Shown piece after piece: positions 16,401 through 26,127 of a DNA stretch of 64,000 nt. The notes under the pieces are model-generated. The model was given only the letters and a program-made list of their open reading frames with translations. It did no database searches and was not told the DNA's origin. This DNA comes from an uncultured Clostridia bacterium. Its GTDB lineage: Bacteria > Bacillota > Clostridia > UBA1381. The stretch lies in assembly GCA_944392335.1 (NCBI GenBank), contig CALXWJ010000088.1, forward strand, positions 40,848 through 104,847, given 5' to 3'. Made by a program: the position numbers and the translations under genes. How positions within the stretch are numbered: position 1 is the stretch's first letter; each line of letters begins with the position of its first letter.

Positions 16401-17164
16401 AAGTCTTTTCTCGTATTTACATATCTTTCATATGATTCCTTGTGAATGTCATCTTCAAAGGACACTTCATCAATAGTTGTGGAGAATGTTGTGTGACGGC
16501 AGTGATCCGACCAATATGTATCAATCATTCTAATTTCTGTAATTGTGGGATCTCTGTTTTCTTCTTTAAAGTAACTCTGACAGAATTTAATATCATCAAA
16601 ATCCATTGCAAGTCCCAAAGTTTTTATCATATCTTTAAGGCTGTCATCACTGAATAAAATAAATCCGTCAATTATTTCAACCTCTGTGGGAATGTCCACT
16701 TCTGTATCCAATGTTTCAAATTTTTCAAGACTTGCCGGTCTGCTTTCAACCGGATTTATTACATACTTCTGAATCTGTGAAATTTCATCCTGAGAAAGTT
16801 CACCGAAGAGCATATATACCTTTGCGGTTTTTACTGTTGGACGTTCTCCCTGCGACATAATCTGAATACACTGTGCGGCAGAATCCGCTCTCTGATCATA
16901 TTGTCCGGGTAAGTATTCAACTGCAAATATATATGCATCCGTCTTCGGCAATTCTTCAAACAAATTATCGGTCTGAGGTTCTGAAAATACCGTTCTCTTA
17001 CTCTTTTCAAAAAGTTCCTCATCCAAATTTTCCACATCATATCTGTTAAAAATCCTGATATTTTCAAGAGATTTTATGGACAATAAGCTGTTAATTTCTT
17101 TTTTCAGTGCCTTTGCTTCATTGTCAAGTCCGAATTTTCTCTCGGTATAAATTCGAAATACCAT
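13475..17164 (-). CDS. purL: Phosphoribosylformylglycinamidine synthase, single-chain form
   Basis: 1229 residues: the long PurL in which the PurS-like linker, two AIRS/PurM-like synthetase halves and the glutaminase are one chain. It converts FGAR, ATP and glutamine to FGAM. Seen are FKNETHNHPTEIEPFGGAAT (ATP/FGAR site), the second half with GGKDSMSGTF, and a C-terminal class I glutaminase with PVFPGTNCEYD, nucleophile Cys near residue 1068 (AGICNGFQ) and SHGEGRF. The long form is typical of Clostridia and Bacteroidetes as well as Proteobacteria. It lies 25 bp after purD in the operon. Confidence 0.97.
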   Translation of the reverse strand: MVFRIYTERKFGLDNEAKALKKEINSLLSIKSLENIRIFNRYDVENLDEELFEKSKRTVFSEPQTDNLFEELPKTDAYIFAVEYLPGQYDQRADSAAQCIQIMSQGERPTVKTAKVYMLFGELSQDEISQIQKYVINPVESRPASLEKFETLDTEVDIPTEVEIIDGFILFSDDSLKDMIKTLGLAMDFDDIKFCQSYFKEENRDPTITEIRMIDTYWSDHCRHTTFSTTIDEVSFEDDIHKESYERYVNTRKDLNRTKPVNLMDIATLAVKALKKAGKLEKLDESEEINACTVKIDVDAEGEKEKWLLLFKNETHNHPTEIEPFGGAATCIGGAIRDPLSGRAYVYQAMRVTGAANPLVSVKDTIKGKLPQRKIVTTAAAGYSSYGNQIGLATGQVDEIYHDGYVAKRMEIGAVVGAVPQENVRREVPDAGDIVILLGGRTGRDGCGGATGSSKSHSLESLEKCGAEVQKGNAPEERKLQRLFRNPEASKLIKRCNDFGAGGVSVAIGELADGLDIDLNKVPKKYEGLDGTELAISESQERMAVVVEAKDKDKFISLANSENLEATVVAEVKEEKRLTMNWNGKKIVDISREFLNSNGAQKHIKITISKPEEYKKEIGNNFADEYKALASDLNVCSKRGLSERFDSTIGSNTVLMPFGGKYQMTPTQAMAAKIPMLEKETTTCSVMAWGYNPDIAVKSPYHSAYLAVIESVAKLVTTGAPLDDCYLTFQEYFEKPMQDAKRWGKPMAALLGAFDAQMDLGFGAIGGKDSMSGTFENIDVPPTLVSFAITVGNTENIISPEFKKAGSIVRLIPAKLNEKGLPDAKEFLATAKTITKLIKDKKIISAYTPTYGGIAESVMKMCLGNRIGFKYDNISIEEMFGYSYGAFIIETDGECEIGKVLGKTTDTYEIVSEFGKVSMEEIEELYENKLEKIYHCNIEQEGKTPSNISYMTENRVAPKIKVAKPKVLIPVFPGTNCEYDTAKQLKRAGAEPEIFVINNLTAAGVAESVNTFKKKIDESQIIFIPGGFSGGDEPDGSGKFITAFFRNPQIADSINELLKNRDGLMAGICNGFQALVKLGLVPFGEIIEADENTPTLTYNIIGRHQSRLVRTRIASNKSPWLSKTNVGEVYTVAISHGEGRFICNDEVLDRMIKNGQVATQYVDLESNATNDIHYNPNGSVMAIEGITSPDGRIIGKMGHSERIGKNLYKNVEGCYNINMFASAVEYYKI

Positions 17165-17189
17165 TCCGACACGTCCTTTCCTCCGAATA

Positions 17190-18464
17190 TTATTTATTGT
17201 TTAAAATATTCAATGCTTTTTTTCCTATATCTGTTCTTGTATATGAATTTTGAAAATGCACCTTACCGACTGCCTTATATGCATCCTTTATTGCATTTTC
17301 CAAGTTATCCGCTGTTGCACAGACACCAAGCACTCGTCCTCCCGAAGTTACAATTTTTCCGTCTTGCATCTTTGTTCCCGCATGGTAAATAAAAGCATTA
17401 TCATCAAGTTCTTCTTCTATAACTTCAAATCCCGTATCATATTTTTGCGGATAACCGTTCGATGCCATAACAACACAGCAAGCCGCGCCTTTTGAAAATT
17501 CCACATTAATTTCAGATAATCTTTCTTCTTCAACCGCAAGCATTATTTCAAGCAAATCCGATTTTAAAAGCGGCAACACAACCTGGGTTTCCGGATCTCC
17601 GAAACGGCAGTTATATTCAATAACTTTAGGACCTTTATCGGTAAGCATAAGACCGAAATAAAGACAACCTTTAAAAGTTCTGTTTTCTTTGTTCATTGCA
17701 TTTATTGTAGGAATGAATATTTTTTCCATACATTCCTTTGCAACTTCCTCTGTATAGCACGGATTGGGGGCAATTGTTCCCATACCTCCTGTATTTAAAC
17801 CTTCGTCATTGTCAAGAGCTCTTTTATGATCCATTGAGGATACCATCGGAACAATTGTTTTTCCATCGGTAAAACATAAAACAGACACCTCAGGACCTGT
17901 CAAAAATTCTTCAATAACTATATTATTGCCGCTGTCACCGAATATCTTATCATTCATTATCGAATTTATTGCTTCTTCAGCCGTTTTATAATCGGGACAA
18001 ATTATAACACCCTTACCCAAAGCAAGTCCGTCCGCCTTGATAACCGTAGGATAGCTTGCCTCTTTAAGATATGATAAAGCATCGTCAGGATTGGAAAAAA
18101 CTTCATACTCCGCTGTAGGAATATTGTATTTTTTCATAAGGTTTTTTGAAAACACCTTACTTCCCTCTATAATCGCCGCTTTTGCTTCCGGTCCGAAACA
18201 TTTTATTCCTTCTTTGTGCAGAGAATCAACAGCACCCATTACCAGAGGATCGTCCGGCGCGACAACCGCAAAATCTATTTTATTATCAACCGCAAACTTT
18301 GTAATAGCTTCAATATCCTTTGCACCGATATTTACGCACTCCGCGTCTTTGCTTATTCCTCCGTTACCGGGCAGAGCATATATTTTTTCGGTTTTCGGAC
18401 TTTCCTTCAGCTTCTTTATAATAGCGTGCTCTCTTCCGCCGCCGCCAACAACCATTATTTTCAT
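17190..18464 (-). CDS. purD: Phosphoribosylamine-glycine ligase
   Basis: 424 residues, the standard length. It joins glycine to phosphoribosylamine with ATP to give GAR. The N-terminal domain has the VVGGGGREHAI loop; the ATP-grasp core has PTVIKADGLALGKGV, LTGPEVSVLCFTDG and EYNCRFGDPETQ (metal and ATP ligands). It is preceded 17 bp upstream by the phosphoesterase gene. Confidence 0.97.
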   Translation of the reverse strand: MKIMVVGGGGREHAIIKKLKESPKTEKIYALPGNGGISKDAECVNIGAKDIEAITKFAVDNKIDFAVVAPDDPLVMGAVDSLHKEGIKCFGPEAKAAIIEGSKVFSKNLMKKYNIPTAEYEVFSNPDDALSYLKEASYPTVIKADGLALGKGVIICPDYKTAEEAINSIMNDKIFGDSGNNIVIEEFLTGPEVSVLCFTDGKTIVPMVSSMDHKRALDNDEGLNTGGMGTIAPNPCYTEEVAKECMEKIFIPTINAMNKENRTFKGCLYFGLMLTDKGPKVIEYNCRFGDPETQVVLPLLKSDLLEIMLAVEEERLSEINVEFSKGAACCVVMASNGYPQKYDTGFEVIEEELDDNAFIYHAGTKMQDGKIVTSGGRVLGVCATADNLENAIKDAYKAVGKVHFQNSYTRTDIGKKALNILNNK

Positions 18465-18481
18465 ATTTTTTCCTCACACAT

Positions 18482-19660
18482 TCAATATTTTATATTTCTG
18501 TTCTCTCCCGCACCTACACGGGTAATGAATATTTCTTTCGTGTCTTTATTAACTGTTACAACGTCAAACAGCATTTCTGTTTTATCTCCATCACAGCGTT
18601 TTACCGATTCCGGACTGCCGTTGTAATATGTGACAGAATTCGCTGTCAGTATATAAGGGACTCCGGATTTAGTTTTTTCTACCTTGTCAATATGATAATC
18701 TCCTACAAAAACTCCTATAACATCCGCTCTTATACGTTTTGAAAAATCTACATCTATATGTATTTCAAAATTTTTAATATTGTAATCGGTTTGGCAGTGC
18801 TTTCCTACTTTATATGCATCTATAATATCATTTAAAGCAGGCATTGTAACCCTTGTTTCCTTTACTGTCAATTTATCCTCTGAAGGAATTTCTCCGAGAT
18901 TTTGTCTATCTCTTGATGGTAATGCAACGGTATGTACAAAAAGCGCCGTACTCCATCCCTCTTCATCAAATTTCAAAGCGTCATTAACAAGCCATTTCAG
19001 CTGTTTTTCCGATATTGAATATATCCACTGTCCGTTATACATAAGTTGCCCATCATTATAAATATAAGGAACATCACTTGAATCAAGACATATATATCTC
19101 ACCTTTTTTACTTTATCGTCAATGTAATAATAAAGCGATCTGTTGTTTCTGTCATACACAGCACCTTTTTCATCTATATGATTATAAAACAAAGTGTAGA
19201 GTTCCTCATGAGTTAAATGATTTGTTGATTTGTCCGACTTTATATATGCTATATCCCATATTGTGCCGTCATCATGATTTCCGTTAACGGGAAAATAATC
19301 AATACCTGAAAGCTGTGCTCTTAATTCATTGTAGCATTTTGTTTTGTATTCCTTGCAGCCTTCATTTGTATAATCTCCCCCAAGTATCAGCTTATCAATG
19401 TGTACTCTTTTTGCAATTTCTTTATATGCATTGACTGTCCTTTTCATTCTTATTTCATGATTAAAGGTAAGCGCATAATGAATGTCGGTTATGAATGCAA
19501 ATGTAACAGTATTATATCCCTGATGTTTCAATATATCAGATACACTCTGTGAAACTTCATTTTGTATATAGTCTGGATATGTATCGGCAGAGGATAATTC
19601 AGGAGATATATAGCCATGATCCTCATAACCTATTGATTTATAATATTCCGGAGTTTTCAT
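18482..19660 (-). CDS. Calcineurin-like metallophosphoesterase within the purine operon
   Basis: 392 residues with no signal peptide, so cytoplasmic. The dimetal motifs are in order: FITDIHYA (D-x-H), GGDYTNEG (GDxxN-like), NGNHDD (GNHD), HTVALPS, and GDYHIDK for the last metal His. The substrate is unknown. It is co-directional with purH and purD with gaps of 14 and 17 bp, so it is transcribed under the guanine riboswitch. A nucleotide or a phosphorylated purine intermediate is a plausible substrate, but nothing in the sequence proves it. Confidence 0.85.
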   Translation of the reverse strand: MKTPEYYKSIGYEDHGYISPELSSADTYPDYIQNEVSQSVSDILKHQGYNTVTFAFITDIHYALTFNHEIRMKRTVNAYKEIAKRVHIDKLILGGDYTNEGCKEYKTKCYNELRAQLSGIDYFPVNGNHDDGTIWDIAYIKSDKSTNHLTHEELYTLFYNHIDEKGAVYDRNNRSLYYYIDDKVKKVRYICLDSSDVPYIYNDGQLMYNGQWIYSISEKQLKWLVNDALKFDEEGWSTALFVHTVALPSRDRQNLGEIPSEDKLTVKETRVTMPALNDIIDAYKVGKHCQTDYNIKNFEIHIDVDFSKRIRADVIGVFVGDYHIDKVEKTKSGVPYILTANSVTYYNGSPESVKRCDGDKTEMLFDVVTVNKDTKEIFITRVGAGENRNIKY

Positions 19661-19674
19661 AGGTATCCTCCAAA

Positions 19675-20850
19675 TTAATGATGGAACAATCTCATCTTTG
19701 TCATAGCCATTGCCATATTATATTTATTGCATACCTCAATAACATTGTCATCCCTTATTGATCCTCCGGGCTGAGCAATATATTTTACTCCGCTTTTTCT
19801 CGCTCTTTCAATATTATCACCAAACGGGAAGAAAGCATCGCTTCCAAGACATACGTTATCTACCTCTGCCAAAAATTCCGCTTTTTCTTCTTTTGTTAGT
19901 CTTTCGGGACGTACTGCAAAATAATTCTGCCATACGTCATCTCCTATAACATCGTCACATTCATCCGAAATATATACATCTATTGTATTATCTCTGTCAG
20001 GTCTTCCCATTCCTTCTTTAAACTGTAATGCCAAAACCTTCGGATGCTGTCTCAAATGCCAAATATCCGCCTTGTTTCCCGCAAGCCTTGTACAATGTAT
20101 TCTTGACTGCTGTCCCGCACCTACTCCGATAGTCTGTCCGTCTACTGCATAGCAAACCGAATTTGACTGTGTGTACTTTAATGTGATAAGAGAGATTATA
20201 AGATCTCTTTTTGCGTCTTCAGGTATCTCTTTATTATTTGTTATAACATCGTCAAGCAATGCTTTATTTATTTCAAATTCATTTCTTCCCTGTTCGAAGG
20301 TAACACCGAATACCTGTTTTCTTTCTATCGGATCGGGTTTATAGCTTTCATCAATTTTTACTATATTGTATCTGCCCTTTCTTTTACCTAAAAGAATTTT
20401 AAATGCTTCATCAGTGTATCCCGGCGCGATAATTCCGTCGGAAACCTCTCTTGCAATAAGAGCTGCGGTTTCTTTATCACATACATCCGACAAAGCAATC
20501 CAATCACCAAAAGATGACATTCTGTCTGTACCCCTTGCTCTTGCATATGCGCAAGCCAAAGGAGATAATTCCAAATCGTCAACAAAGTAAATCTTTTTTA
20601 ATACATCCGATAATGGCAATCCGACTGCAGCACCCGCCGGGCTGACGTGTTTGAAGGAAGCGGCGGCAGGCAATCCTGTTGCCTTTTTCAGTTCACATAC
20701 CAGCTGCCAGCTGTTAAGTGCATCAAGGAAATTTATATATCCCGGTTTTCCGTTCAGAACTTCAATAGGTAAATCACTGCCGTTTTCCATAAATATTCTT
20801 GACGGCTTCTGATTGGGGTTACATCCGTATTTTAATTCCAATTCATTCAT
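19675..20850 (-). CDS. purH: AICAR transformylase, stand-alone (PurH C-terminal domain)
   Basis: 391 residues, equal to the transformylase half of PurH without the N-terminal IMP cyclohydrolase (MGS-fold) domain. It transfers formyl from 10-formyl-THF to AICAR, giving FAICAR. Seen are the catalytic Lys-His pair in ASFKHVSPAGAA, GIGAGQQSR-type VGAGQQSRIHCTRLAG, LGSDAFFPFGDNIERA and QPGGSIRDDNVI. The missing cyclization step is supplied by the PurO-type gene immediately upstream. Confidence 0.95.
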   Translation of the reverse strand: MNELELKYGCNPNQKPSRIFMENGSDLPIEVLNGKPGYINFLDALNSWQLVCELKKATGLPAAASFKHVSPAGAAVGLPLSDVLKKIYFVDDLELSPLACAYARARGTDRMSSFGDWIALSDVCDKETAALIAREVSDGIIAPGYTDEAFKILLGKRKGRYNIVKIDESYKPDPIERKQVFGVTFEQGRNEFEINKALLDDVITNNKEIPEDAKRDLIISLITLKYTQSNSVCYAVDGQTIGVGAGQQSRIHCTRLAGNKADIWHLRQHPKVLALQFKEGMGRPDRDNTIDVYISDECDDVIGDDVWQNYFAVRPERLTKEEKAEFLAEVDNVCLGSDAFFPFGDNIERARKSGVKYIAQPGGSIRDDNVIEVCNKYNMAMAMTKMRLFHH

Positions 20851-20888
20851 TTTACTACTTTCCTTTCTATTTAGTGACTGAAAATGTA

Positions 20889-21659
20889 TTATTCCATTTC
20901 TGCTTTGTTTATTATCTTTGTTTTAATTGATTTATCCCTTAAATTAATATATCTTACAAATAAAGACACTTTGTTTTCCGCGTCAAGACTTTTCCACAAA
21001 TCATCACAGAACGCGTCAAAATCATTATTTAACTCTATTTCACGTGGTTCACCCTCATAGGTTGGAATAGGATTTCCATCTGTTTTGTAAGTGTGTATTA
21101 AGTGTCCCTTTCCGTCTACCTTATTTTCATATTCATAAAAGTTTCTCTGACAATTTCCGTTATTGTATTTTAAAATACTCAATTTATACTTAAATCCGTT
21201 ATCAAGATCCAGCATACCGCTTATTCTCGGAGTAAAGTTCGGTTCATCAGGCTCATACTTTCTTGTTCTCAGAGCTTCTTCAAAGGTTTTGGCGTCTTTT
21301 AAATAATCATATACCGTGTCTGTCTGGTCACCGTTTGTTACTATGGTAATATTCCCCAAAACCTTTACGGGTGAATATATTATCAATGACGGATCGGTCA
21401 TTTTCGACTCATCATACGCCTTTGTCTTTATTCCGCCGTTCTCTTCAACAAAAATCCTGTTTCTGCTGTTTTCTGATCTGCCCATGATAAAATACGCGAT
21501 AACCGCATTTTCTCCATCCGGTGTTGCACCTATTATTATTCCCCTTCCGGGATATTTGTTTACACATAACTCATGTATCATTGTACCCGTTATATCTCCT
21601 TTCAATTTTCTGACAGGTCTTTCGATATTTTTTCCACCGATAATGGAAGTATTTTCCAT
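20889..21659 (-). CDS. purO: PurO-type IMP cyclohydrolase
   Basis: 256 residues. It closes FAICAR to IMP. NKYPGRGIIIGATPDGENAV and YFIMGRSENSRNRIF are the conserved core of the IMP_cyclohyd (PF07826) family, an NTN-hydrolase-like fold first known as archaeal PurO and unrelated to the PurH cyclohydrolase. ATG 21659 is supported by GGAGGAAGCGGA, although it overlaps purN by 58 bp; most relatives start about 20 residues later. Its position beside a PurH lacking cyclohydrolase makes the role firm. Confidence 0.9.
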   Translation of the reverse strand: MENTSIIGGKNIERPVRKLKGDITGTMIHELCVNKYPGRGIIIGATPDGENAVIAYFIMGRSENSRNRIFVEENGGIKTKAYDESKMTDPSLIIYSPVKVLGNITIVTNGDQTDTVYDYLKDAKTFEEALRTRKYEPDEPNFTPRISGMLDLDNGFKYKLSILKYNNGNCQRNFYEYENKVDGKGHLIHTYKTDGNPIPTYEGEPREIELNNDFDAFCDDLWKSLDAENKVSLFVRYINLRDKSIKTKIINKAEME

Positions 21660-22192
21660 TCCGCTTCCTCCATAACACGTTTTTGCAGTATTTCGGGAGT
21701 ATCGTTATCCTTTATTTCCACAGCTTTTTGCATTATGATCTTTCCGCCGTCGGTGATCTCATTCACAAAATGAGTTGTCGCCCCTGTAATTTTCACACCC
21801 CGCTTTAAAGCCGCCTCATGTACTTTCAGCCCGTAGAATCCGTCTCCGCAAAAGGAAGGTATCAGCGAGGGATGTATATTTATTATTCTGTCAGGGTATC
21901 TTTTTACAAAGTTCTCACTTAATATCACCAGAAAACCTGCAAGTACAATCAATTGTATGCCGCTCTTTTCAAGCTCGTTTACAAGATTTTTTTCAAAATC
22001 CTCATCTTTTTTTATATACAGTGCCTTAATCCCGTTATCCTTTGCCCTCTGCAAGGCGTACGCGTTTTCTTTATTTGAGATAACAAGGGTAATTTCACCG
22101 CTTTTTAATATGCCGCCCTTTTGCGCATCGATCAAAGCCTGCAGGTTGGTTCCTCCGCCGCTTACCAAAACCGCGATTTTTGTTTTCAGCAC
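21602..22192 (-). CDS. purN: Phosphoribosylglycinamide formyltransferase
   Basis: 196 residues, the usual PurN length. It formylates GAR using 10-formyl-THF. Seen are [15 protein letters not shown] at the N-terminus, LAGFLVILS, the catalytic [12 protein letters not shown] (Asn-x-His) and [11 protein letters not shown] with the catalytic Asp. It overlaps purM by 7 bp at its start and purO by 58 bp at its end. Both ends match the family, so the overlap with purO is real and not a start-site artefact in purN. Confidence 0.96.
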   Translation of the reverse strand: MLKTKIAVLVSGGGTNLQALIDAQKGGILKSGEITLVISNKENAYALQRAKDNGIKALYIKKDEDFEKNLVNELEKSGIQLIVLAGFLVILSENFVKRYPDRIINIHPSLIPSFCGDGFYGLKVHEAALKRGVKITGATTHFVNEITDGGKIIMQKAVEIKDNDTPEILQKRVMEEAEWKILPLSVEKISKDLSEN

Positions 22193-23214
22193 AGCGTAAC
22201 ACCGCCTTCGCCTTTTACGATTTCTCCGATAATATAAGCATTGTCAAGAATCTCAAGCGCCTTGTCAGCATCATTCTTTGATACAACAACACTCATGCCC
22301 ACACCCATATTATATGTATTGAACATATCACGTTCAGGGATATTTCCCGTTTTTTGCAGCACATTAAATATAGGCAGTACCTTAACAGCCGCTTTTTCGA
22401 TTTTTGCACAGTAACCATCAGGAATACTTCTGGGAATATTCTCATAAAATCCACCGCCTGTTATATGCGATATAGATTTAATTGATATTTCACTGTTCAA
22501 TTTCATAATCTGTTTTACATAAATCTTTGTAGGTGTTAACAGCTCCTCGCCTAATGTCTTTCCCAATTCATCAACATAGACGTTAATATCCTTATTGTCA
22601 ACATCAAATACCTTTCTCACAAGAGAAAATCCGTTTGAATGTACTCCTGATGAAGGCAGAGCTATAACAACATCTCCCTCACAGATTTTTGAATTGTCAA
22701 TAACCTTCTGTTTGTCAACAATGCCAACGGAAAAACCTGCAAGATCATATTCGTTTACCGGATAAAATCCCGGCATTTCCGCTGTTTCTCCGCCAATCAA
22801 CGCGCAGCCGGACTGAACGCAGCCCTCTGCAACTCCTGCAACAATTTGTGCGATTTTTTCAGGCACATTTTTTCCGCAGGCAATATAATCAAGGAAAAAT
22901 AAAGGTTTTGCTCCGCAGCATATAATATCGTTTACACACATAGCAACACAGTCAATACCCACAGTGTCATGCTTGTCCATCAGAAATGCAATCTTAAGCT
23001 TTGTTCCTACTCCGTCGGTTCCACTGACAAGGACAGGATTTTTAATATCTGTCATATCGGGAGCAAACAATCCCCCGAAACCTCCTATATCTGATACTAC
23101 ACCCTTTGTCATAGTTCTTTCGATATGCTTTTTCATTAATTTTACCGCATCGTATCCGGCAGTAATATCAACACCTGCAGCAGCATAGCTGTCCGATTTA
23201 GATTTATTGTTCAT
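22186..23214 (-). CDS. purM: Phosphoribosylaminoimidazole synthetase
   Basis: 342 residues from ATG 23214 (AAAGGA eight bases upstream); the longer frame to 23271 adds a non-conserved tail. It cyclises FGAM to AIR with ATP. Seen are [38 protein letters not shown] (ATP loop), [24 protein letters not shown] and [12 protein letters not shown], all standard for PurM. Confidence 0.97.
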   Translation of the reverse strand: MNNKSKSDSYAAAGVDITAGYDAVKLMKKHIERTMTKGVVSDIGGFGGLFAPDMTDIKNPVLVSGTDGVGTKLKIAFLMDKHDTVGIDCVAMCVNDIICCGAKPLFFLDYIACGKNVPEKIAQIVAGVAEGCVQSGCALIGGETAEMPGFYPVNEYDLAGFSVGIVDKQKVIDNSKICEGDVVIALPSSGVHSNGFSLVRKVFDVDNKDINVYVDELGKTLGEELLTPTKIYVKQIMKLNSEISIKSISHITGGGFYENIPRSIPDGYCAKIEKAAVKVLPIFNVLQKTGNIPERDMFNTYNMGVGMSVVVSKNDADKALEILDNAYIIGEIVKGEGGVTLC

Positions 23215-23231
23215 TTCAGTAATCCTTTCTT

Positions 23232-24656
23232 TTATTCTTTGCCGTTCCAGCAATAGGTACACAATTTGCACGGTTCAATTCCGATTGCCTTTATTATACC
23301 CTCAAGTGATTGAAATTCCAGTGACGCGAAATTAAATTTTTCACAAATTGCCTTTCTTAAATTCTGTCCTCTTTCAGTTGATGAATCGCTGTATTCTTCA
23401 ATATATTTAAATCCTTCTTCACCCTCAAGCTCCATTATAACTCTTCTTGCAATAAGTTCCATTTCGCTTGTAGATCTTGAAAAATTCAGATATTTGCATC
23501 CGTACATGATCGGCGGGCAGGCGGATCTCATATGAACCGACTTTGCCCCGTTAGCATACAGAAATTCCACTGTTTCTTTGAGTTGCGTCCCTCTTACTAT
23601 CGAATCGTCAACAAACAGTAAATTCTTGTCTGTTATAAGTTCATGTACCGGGATCTGCTTCATCTTGGCAATCTTATCTCTGTCGGTCTGATGTGTCGGC
23701 ATAAAGCTTCTGGGCCATGTAGGCGTATATTTTATAAAGGGTCTTGCAAAAGGGATGCCGCTTGCATTTGCATAGCCTATTGCATGAGGAGTACCCGAAT
23801 CGGGAACGCCGCCTACATAATCGACATTTTCAGCATTTTTTACTTCCTTGTCATGCTGTGCCATAATTTCACCGTTTCGGTATCTCATAACCTCAACGTT
23901 CACACCCTCATAATTTGATGTGGGATATCCGTAATAGGACCACAAAAAGGAACATATTCTCATTTCCTTTCCCGGCTTTGCAAGCTGTTTTATTCCGCTT
24001 GCACTAATCTCAACTATTTCTCCGGGACCAAGTTCTTTTTCATCCTGATATTCCAATTTTTTATATGCGAAAGATTCAAATGATACGCAGTAACCGTCAT
24101 CATTTTTTCCTATAAGAACAGGCAAACGGCCGACTTTGTCACGAGCAGCGATCAAAGTACCGTCTTCTTTTAATATAAGAATTGAAGCCGAGCCGTCTAT
24201 TACGCTCTGCGCAAATTTTATTCCGTCCACAAAATCGCTTTTCTGATTTATCAAAGCCGAAATAAGCTCAACCGAATTGACTCTGCCTCCGGTCATAACA
24301 CCAAAATGTCCTCCGCTGAAGGACAGGTACTGCTTGATGAGTTCCTCCGAATTATTGACTATTCCTATAACGCATATTGCATAGGTTCCAATATTTGAAC
24401 GTATCAATAAAGGCTGAGGATCGGAATCACTTATACAGCCGATTGCCGAAGTACCTTTCATTTCTTCAAATACGTGTTCAAATTTGGTACGAAACGGTGA
24501 GTTTTCAATATTGTGTATTTCTCTCTGAAGTCCGATTTCTTTGTCAAATGCTGCAATGCCTCCCCGTCTTGTACCAAGATGAGAATGATAATCCGTTCCG
24601 AAAAAAACATCGGATATTGCATCACGTCTGCTTACTGTTCCAAAAAATCCTCCCAT
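23232..24656 (-). CDS. purF: Amidophosphoribosyltransferase-like protein lacking the N-terminal catalytic Cys
   Basis: 474 residues with the whole PurF fold: an N-terminal glutaminase-type domain ([19 protein letters not shown]) and a C-terminal phosphoribosyltransferase with the PRPP loop [13 protein letters not shown]. The operon position is that of purF. The start reads MGGFFG, whereas active PurF begins MCG (or a short propeptide then CG) with Cys as glutaminase nucleophile. No cysteine is nearby and the ribosome site (AAAGGACAGGG) fits this start. Cysteines in [11 protein letters not shown] and CKLCTYCW suggest the [4Fe-4S] site of the Bacillus-type enzyme. It may use free ammonia or a partner glutaminase. 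Confidence 0.85.
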   Translation of the reverse strand: MGGFFGTVSRRDAISDVFFGTDYHSHLGTRRGGIAAFDKEIGLQREIHNIENSPFRTKFEHVFEEMKGTSAIGCISDSDPQPLLIRSNIGTYAICVIGIVNNSEELIKQYLSFSGGHFGVMTGGRVNSVELISALINQKSDFVDGIKFAQSVIDGSASILILKEDGTLIAARDKVGRLPVLIGKNDDGYCVSFESFAYKKLEYQDEKELGPGEIVEISASGIKQLAKPGKEMRICSFLWSYYGYPTSNYEGVNVEVMRYRNGEIMAQHDKEVKNAENVDYVGGVPDSGTPHAIGYANASGIPFARPFIKYTPTWPRSFMPTHQTDRDKIAKMKQIPVHELITDKNLLFVDDSIVRGTQLKETVEFLYANGAKSVHMRSACPPIMYGCKYLNFSRSTSEMELIARRVIMELEGEEGFKYIEEYSDSSTERGQNLRKAICEKFNFASLEFQSLEGIIKAIGIEPCKLCTYCWNGKE

Positions 24657-24708
24657 TAAATTCCCTGTCCTTTCTGTTTATAATTTTCTGCCGGTAAAAA
24701 CTGTGTAA

Positions 24709-25419
24709 TTATTCTCCAAGTATTCTCTTCATCATTTCTTTGTATGCGTCTTCAACATTTCCCATATCTCTGCGGAAACGATCCTTATCAAGTTTTTCAT
24801 GCGTATCGCAATCCCAGAAACGGCAGGTATCAGGAGAGATTTCATCTGCCAAAACAATTGTACCGTCAGATGTTTTACCGAATTCCAATTTGAAATCAAC
24901 AAGGTCTACGTTAAGTTTTTTGAAATAATCCTTCATAATGCTGTTTACTTTAAACGCCATATTTTTAATTGTTTCTATTTCATCTCTTGTTGCAAGTCCC
25001 AATGCTATTGCGTGATAATCATTTATTAACGGGTCTCCGAGGTCATCATTTTTATATGAAAATTCAATTGTGGGTTCCTTAAATACAATGCCTTCTTTTA
25101 CACCGTAGCGTTTTGCAAAAGAGCCTGCCGATATATTTCTTATTATAACCTCAAGAGGTACTATTGAAACCTTTTTTACAAGTGTTTCACGATCTGAAAT
25201 TTCCTTCACAAAATGCGTCGGCACTCCTTCCTTTTCAAGAATCTGCATCATATAGTTTGTAACCCTGTTGTTGATTACGCCTTTTCCGACTATCGTCCCT
25301 TTTTTCTCACCGTTAAAGGCTGTCGCGTCGTCCTTGTAATCTACCAAAAGTACTTCCGGATCATCTGTCGCGTATACTTTTTTAGCCTTTCCTTCATAAA
25401 GCATTTCTTTCTTTTCCAT
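24709..25419 (-). CDS. purC: SAICAR synthetase
   Basis: 236 residues, the standard length. It couples CAIR and aspartate with ATP. Seen are [19 protein letters not shown] (ATP-binding start), [33 protein letters not shown] and [26 protein letters not shown] precedes the ATG; it follows purE by 18 bp. Confidence 0.97.
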   Translation of the reverse strand: MEKKEMLYEGKAKKVYATDDPEVLLVDYKDDATAFNGEKKGTIVGKGVINNRVTNYMMQILEKEGVPTHFVKEISDRETLVKKVSIVPLEVIIRNISAGSFAKRYGVKEGIVFKEPTIEFSYKNDDLGDPLINDYHAIALGLATRDEIETIKNMAFKVNSIMKDYFKKLNVDLVDFKLEFGKTSDGTIVLADEISPDTCRFWDCDTHEKLDKDRFRRDMGNVEDAYKEMMKRILGE

Positions 25420-25437
25420 AATATAATTCCTCCTGTT

Positions 25438-25932
25438 TTATTTATTAAATTCAGCTGATATTTTTTCGTCCTTTTCAAGAACGGCCTTTGCATCTTTTAT
25501 ACGCTTTTCGTCAAGTTTTTTTGCAAGTTCTTTGTCCTCAACCGCAAGAATCTCGGCAGAAAGCAAAGCGGCATTAACTGCTCCGTTTATCGCTACAGTT
25601 GCAACAGGTATGCCGGAAGGCATCTGAACTGTAGACAGCAAAGCGTCAATGCCGTCGAGATTAGATGATTTACATGGTATTCCTATAACGGGCAGTGTGG
25701 TATTTGCGGCAATTGCCCCTGCAAGGTGCGCGGCCATACCTGCTGCCGCGATGATCACTCCGAAGCCTTTTTCACGCGCAGAGCACGCAAAATCTCTTGC
25801 CTCTACAGGAGTCCTGTGTGCAGAATATACATGTATTTCAAACGGTATTCCAAGTAGATCCAGCATATCAACAGCTTTTTTTACAACCGGCATATCACTG
25901 TCGCTGCCCATAACTATTCCAACTTTTTTCAC
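25438..25932 (-). CDS. purE: N5-CAIR mutase (class I PurE)
   Basis: 164 residues. It moves the carboxylate of N5-CAIR to give [16 protein letters not shown] (substrate loop), [13 protein letters not shown] with the catalytic His, and [20 protein letters not shown] are diagnostic. It is the first gene of the purine operon. purK, its normal class I partner, is not in this window. Confidence 0.96.
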   Translation of the reverse strand: MKKVGIVMGSDSDMPVVKKAVDMLDLLGIPFEIHVYSAHRTPVEARDFACSAREKGFGVIIAAAGMAAHLAGAIAANTTLPVIGIPCKSSNLDGIDALLSTVQMPSGIPVATVAINGAVNAALLSAEILAVEDKELAKKLDEKRIKDAKAVLEKDEKISAEFNK

Positions 25933-25974
25933 GGTTTATCAATCCTTTCACAAAAATCATATCAGTCAAAATGC

Positions 25975-26122
25975 AAAAAGGCACGAAAAAGCCCGCACCC
26001 GATAAACCAAAATAAATATAAACGTATATAGAGTTATACATTTATATTTACGATTACCATAGCGTAGGCATTTTACGGTTGCCACGTAGAAACTCCCGCA
26101 CCATATCTGCAGGCTAATATGG
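25975..26122 (-). ncRNA. Guanine-class purine riboswitch with terminator
   Basis: The aptamer spans 26122-26057 (minus strand): P1 CCATA/TATGG, P2 CCTGCA/TGCGGG enclosing GATATGG, the conserved J2/3 AGTTTCTAC, P3 loop ACCGTAAAA, and J3/1 GCTATGG in which the specificity base is C, so guanine/hypoxanthine rather than adenine. Downstream is a long A/T hairpin (candidate antiterminator) and a terminator GGTGCG-GGCTTTTT-CGTGCC with TTTTT (25999-25975), 42 bp before purE. Ligand binding should terminate transcription. Confidence 0.93.
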
Positions 26123-26127
26123 AAAAT

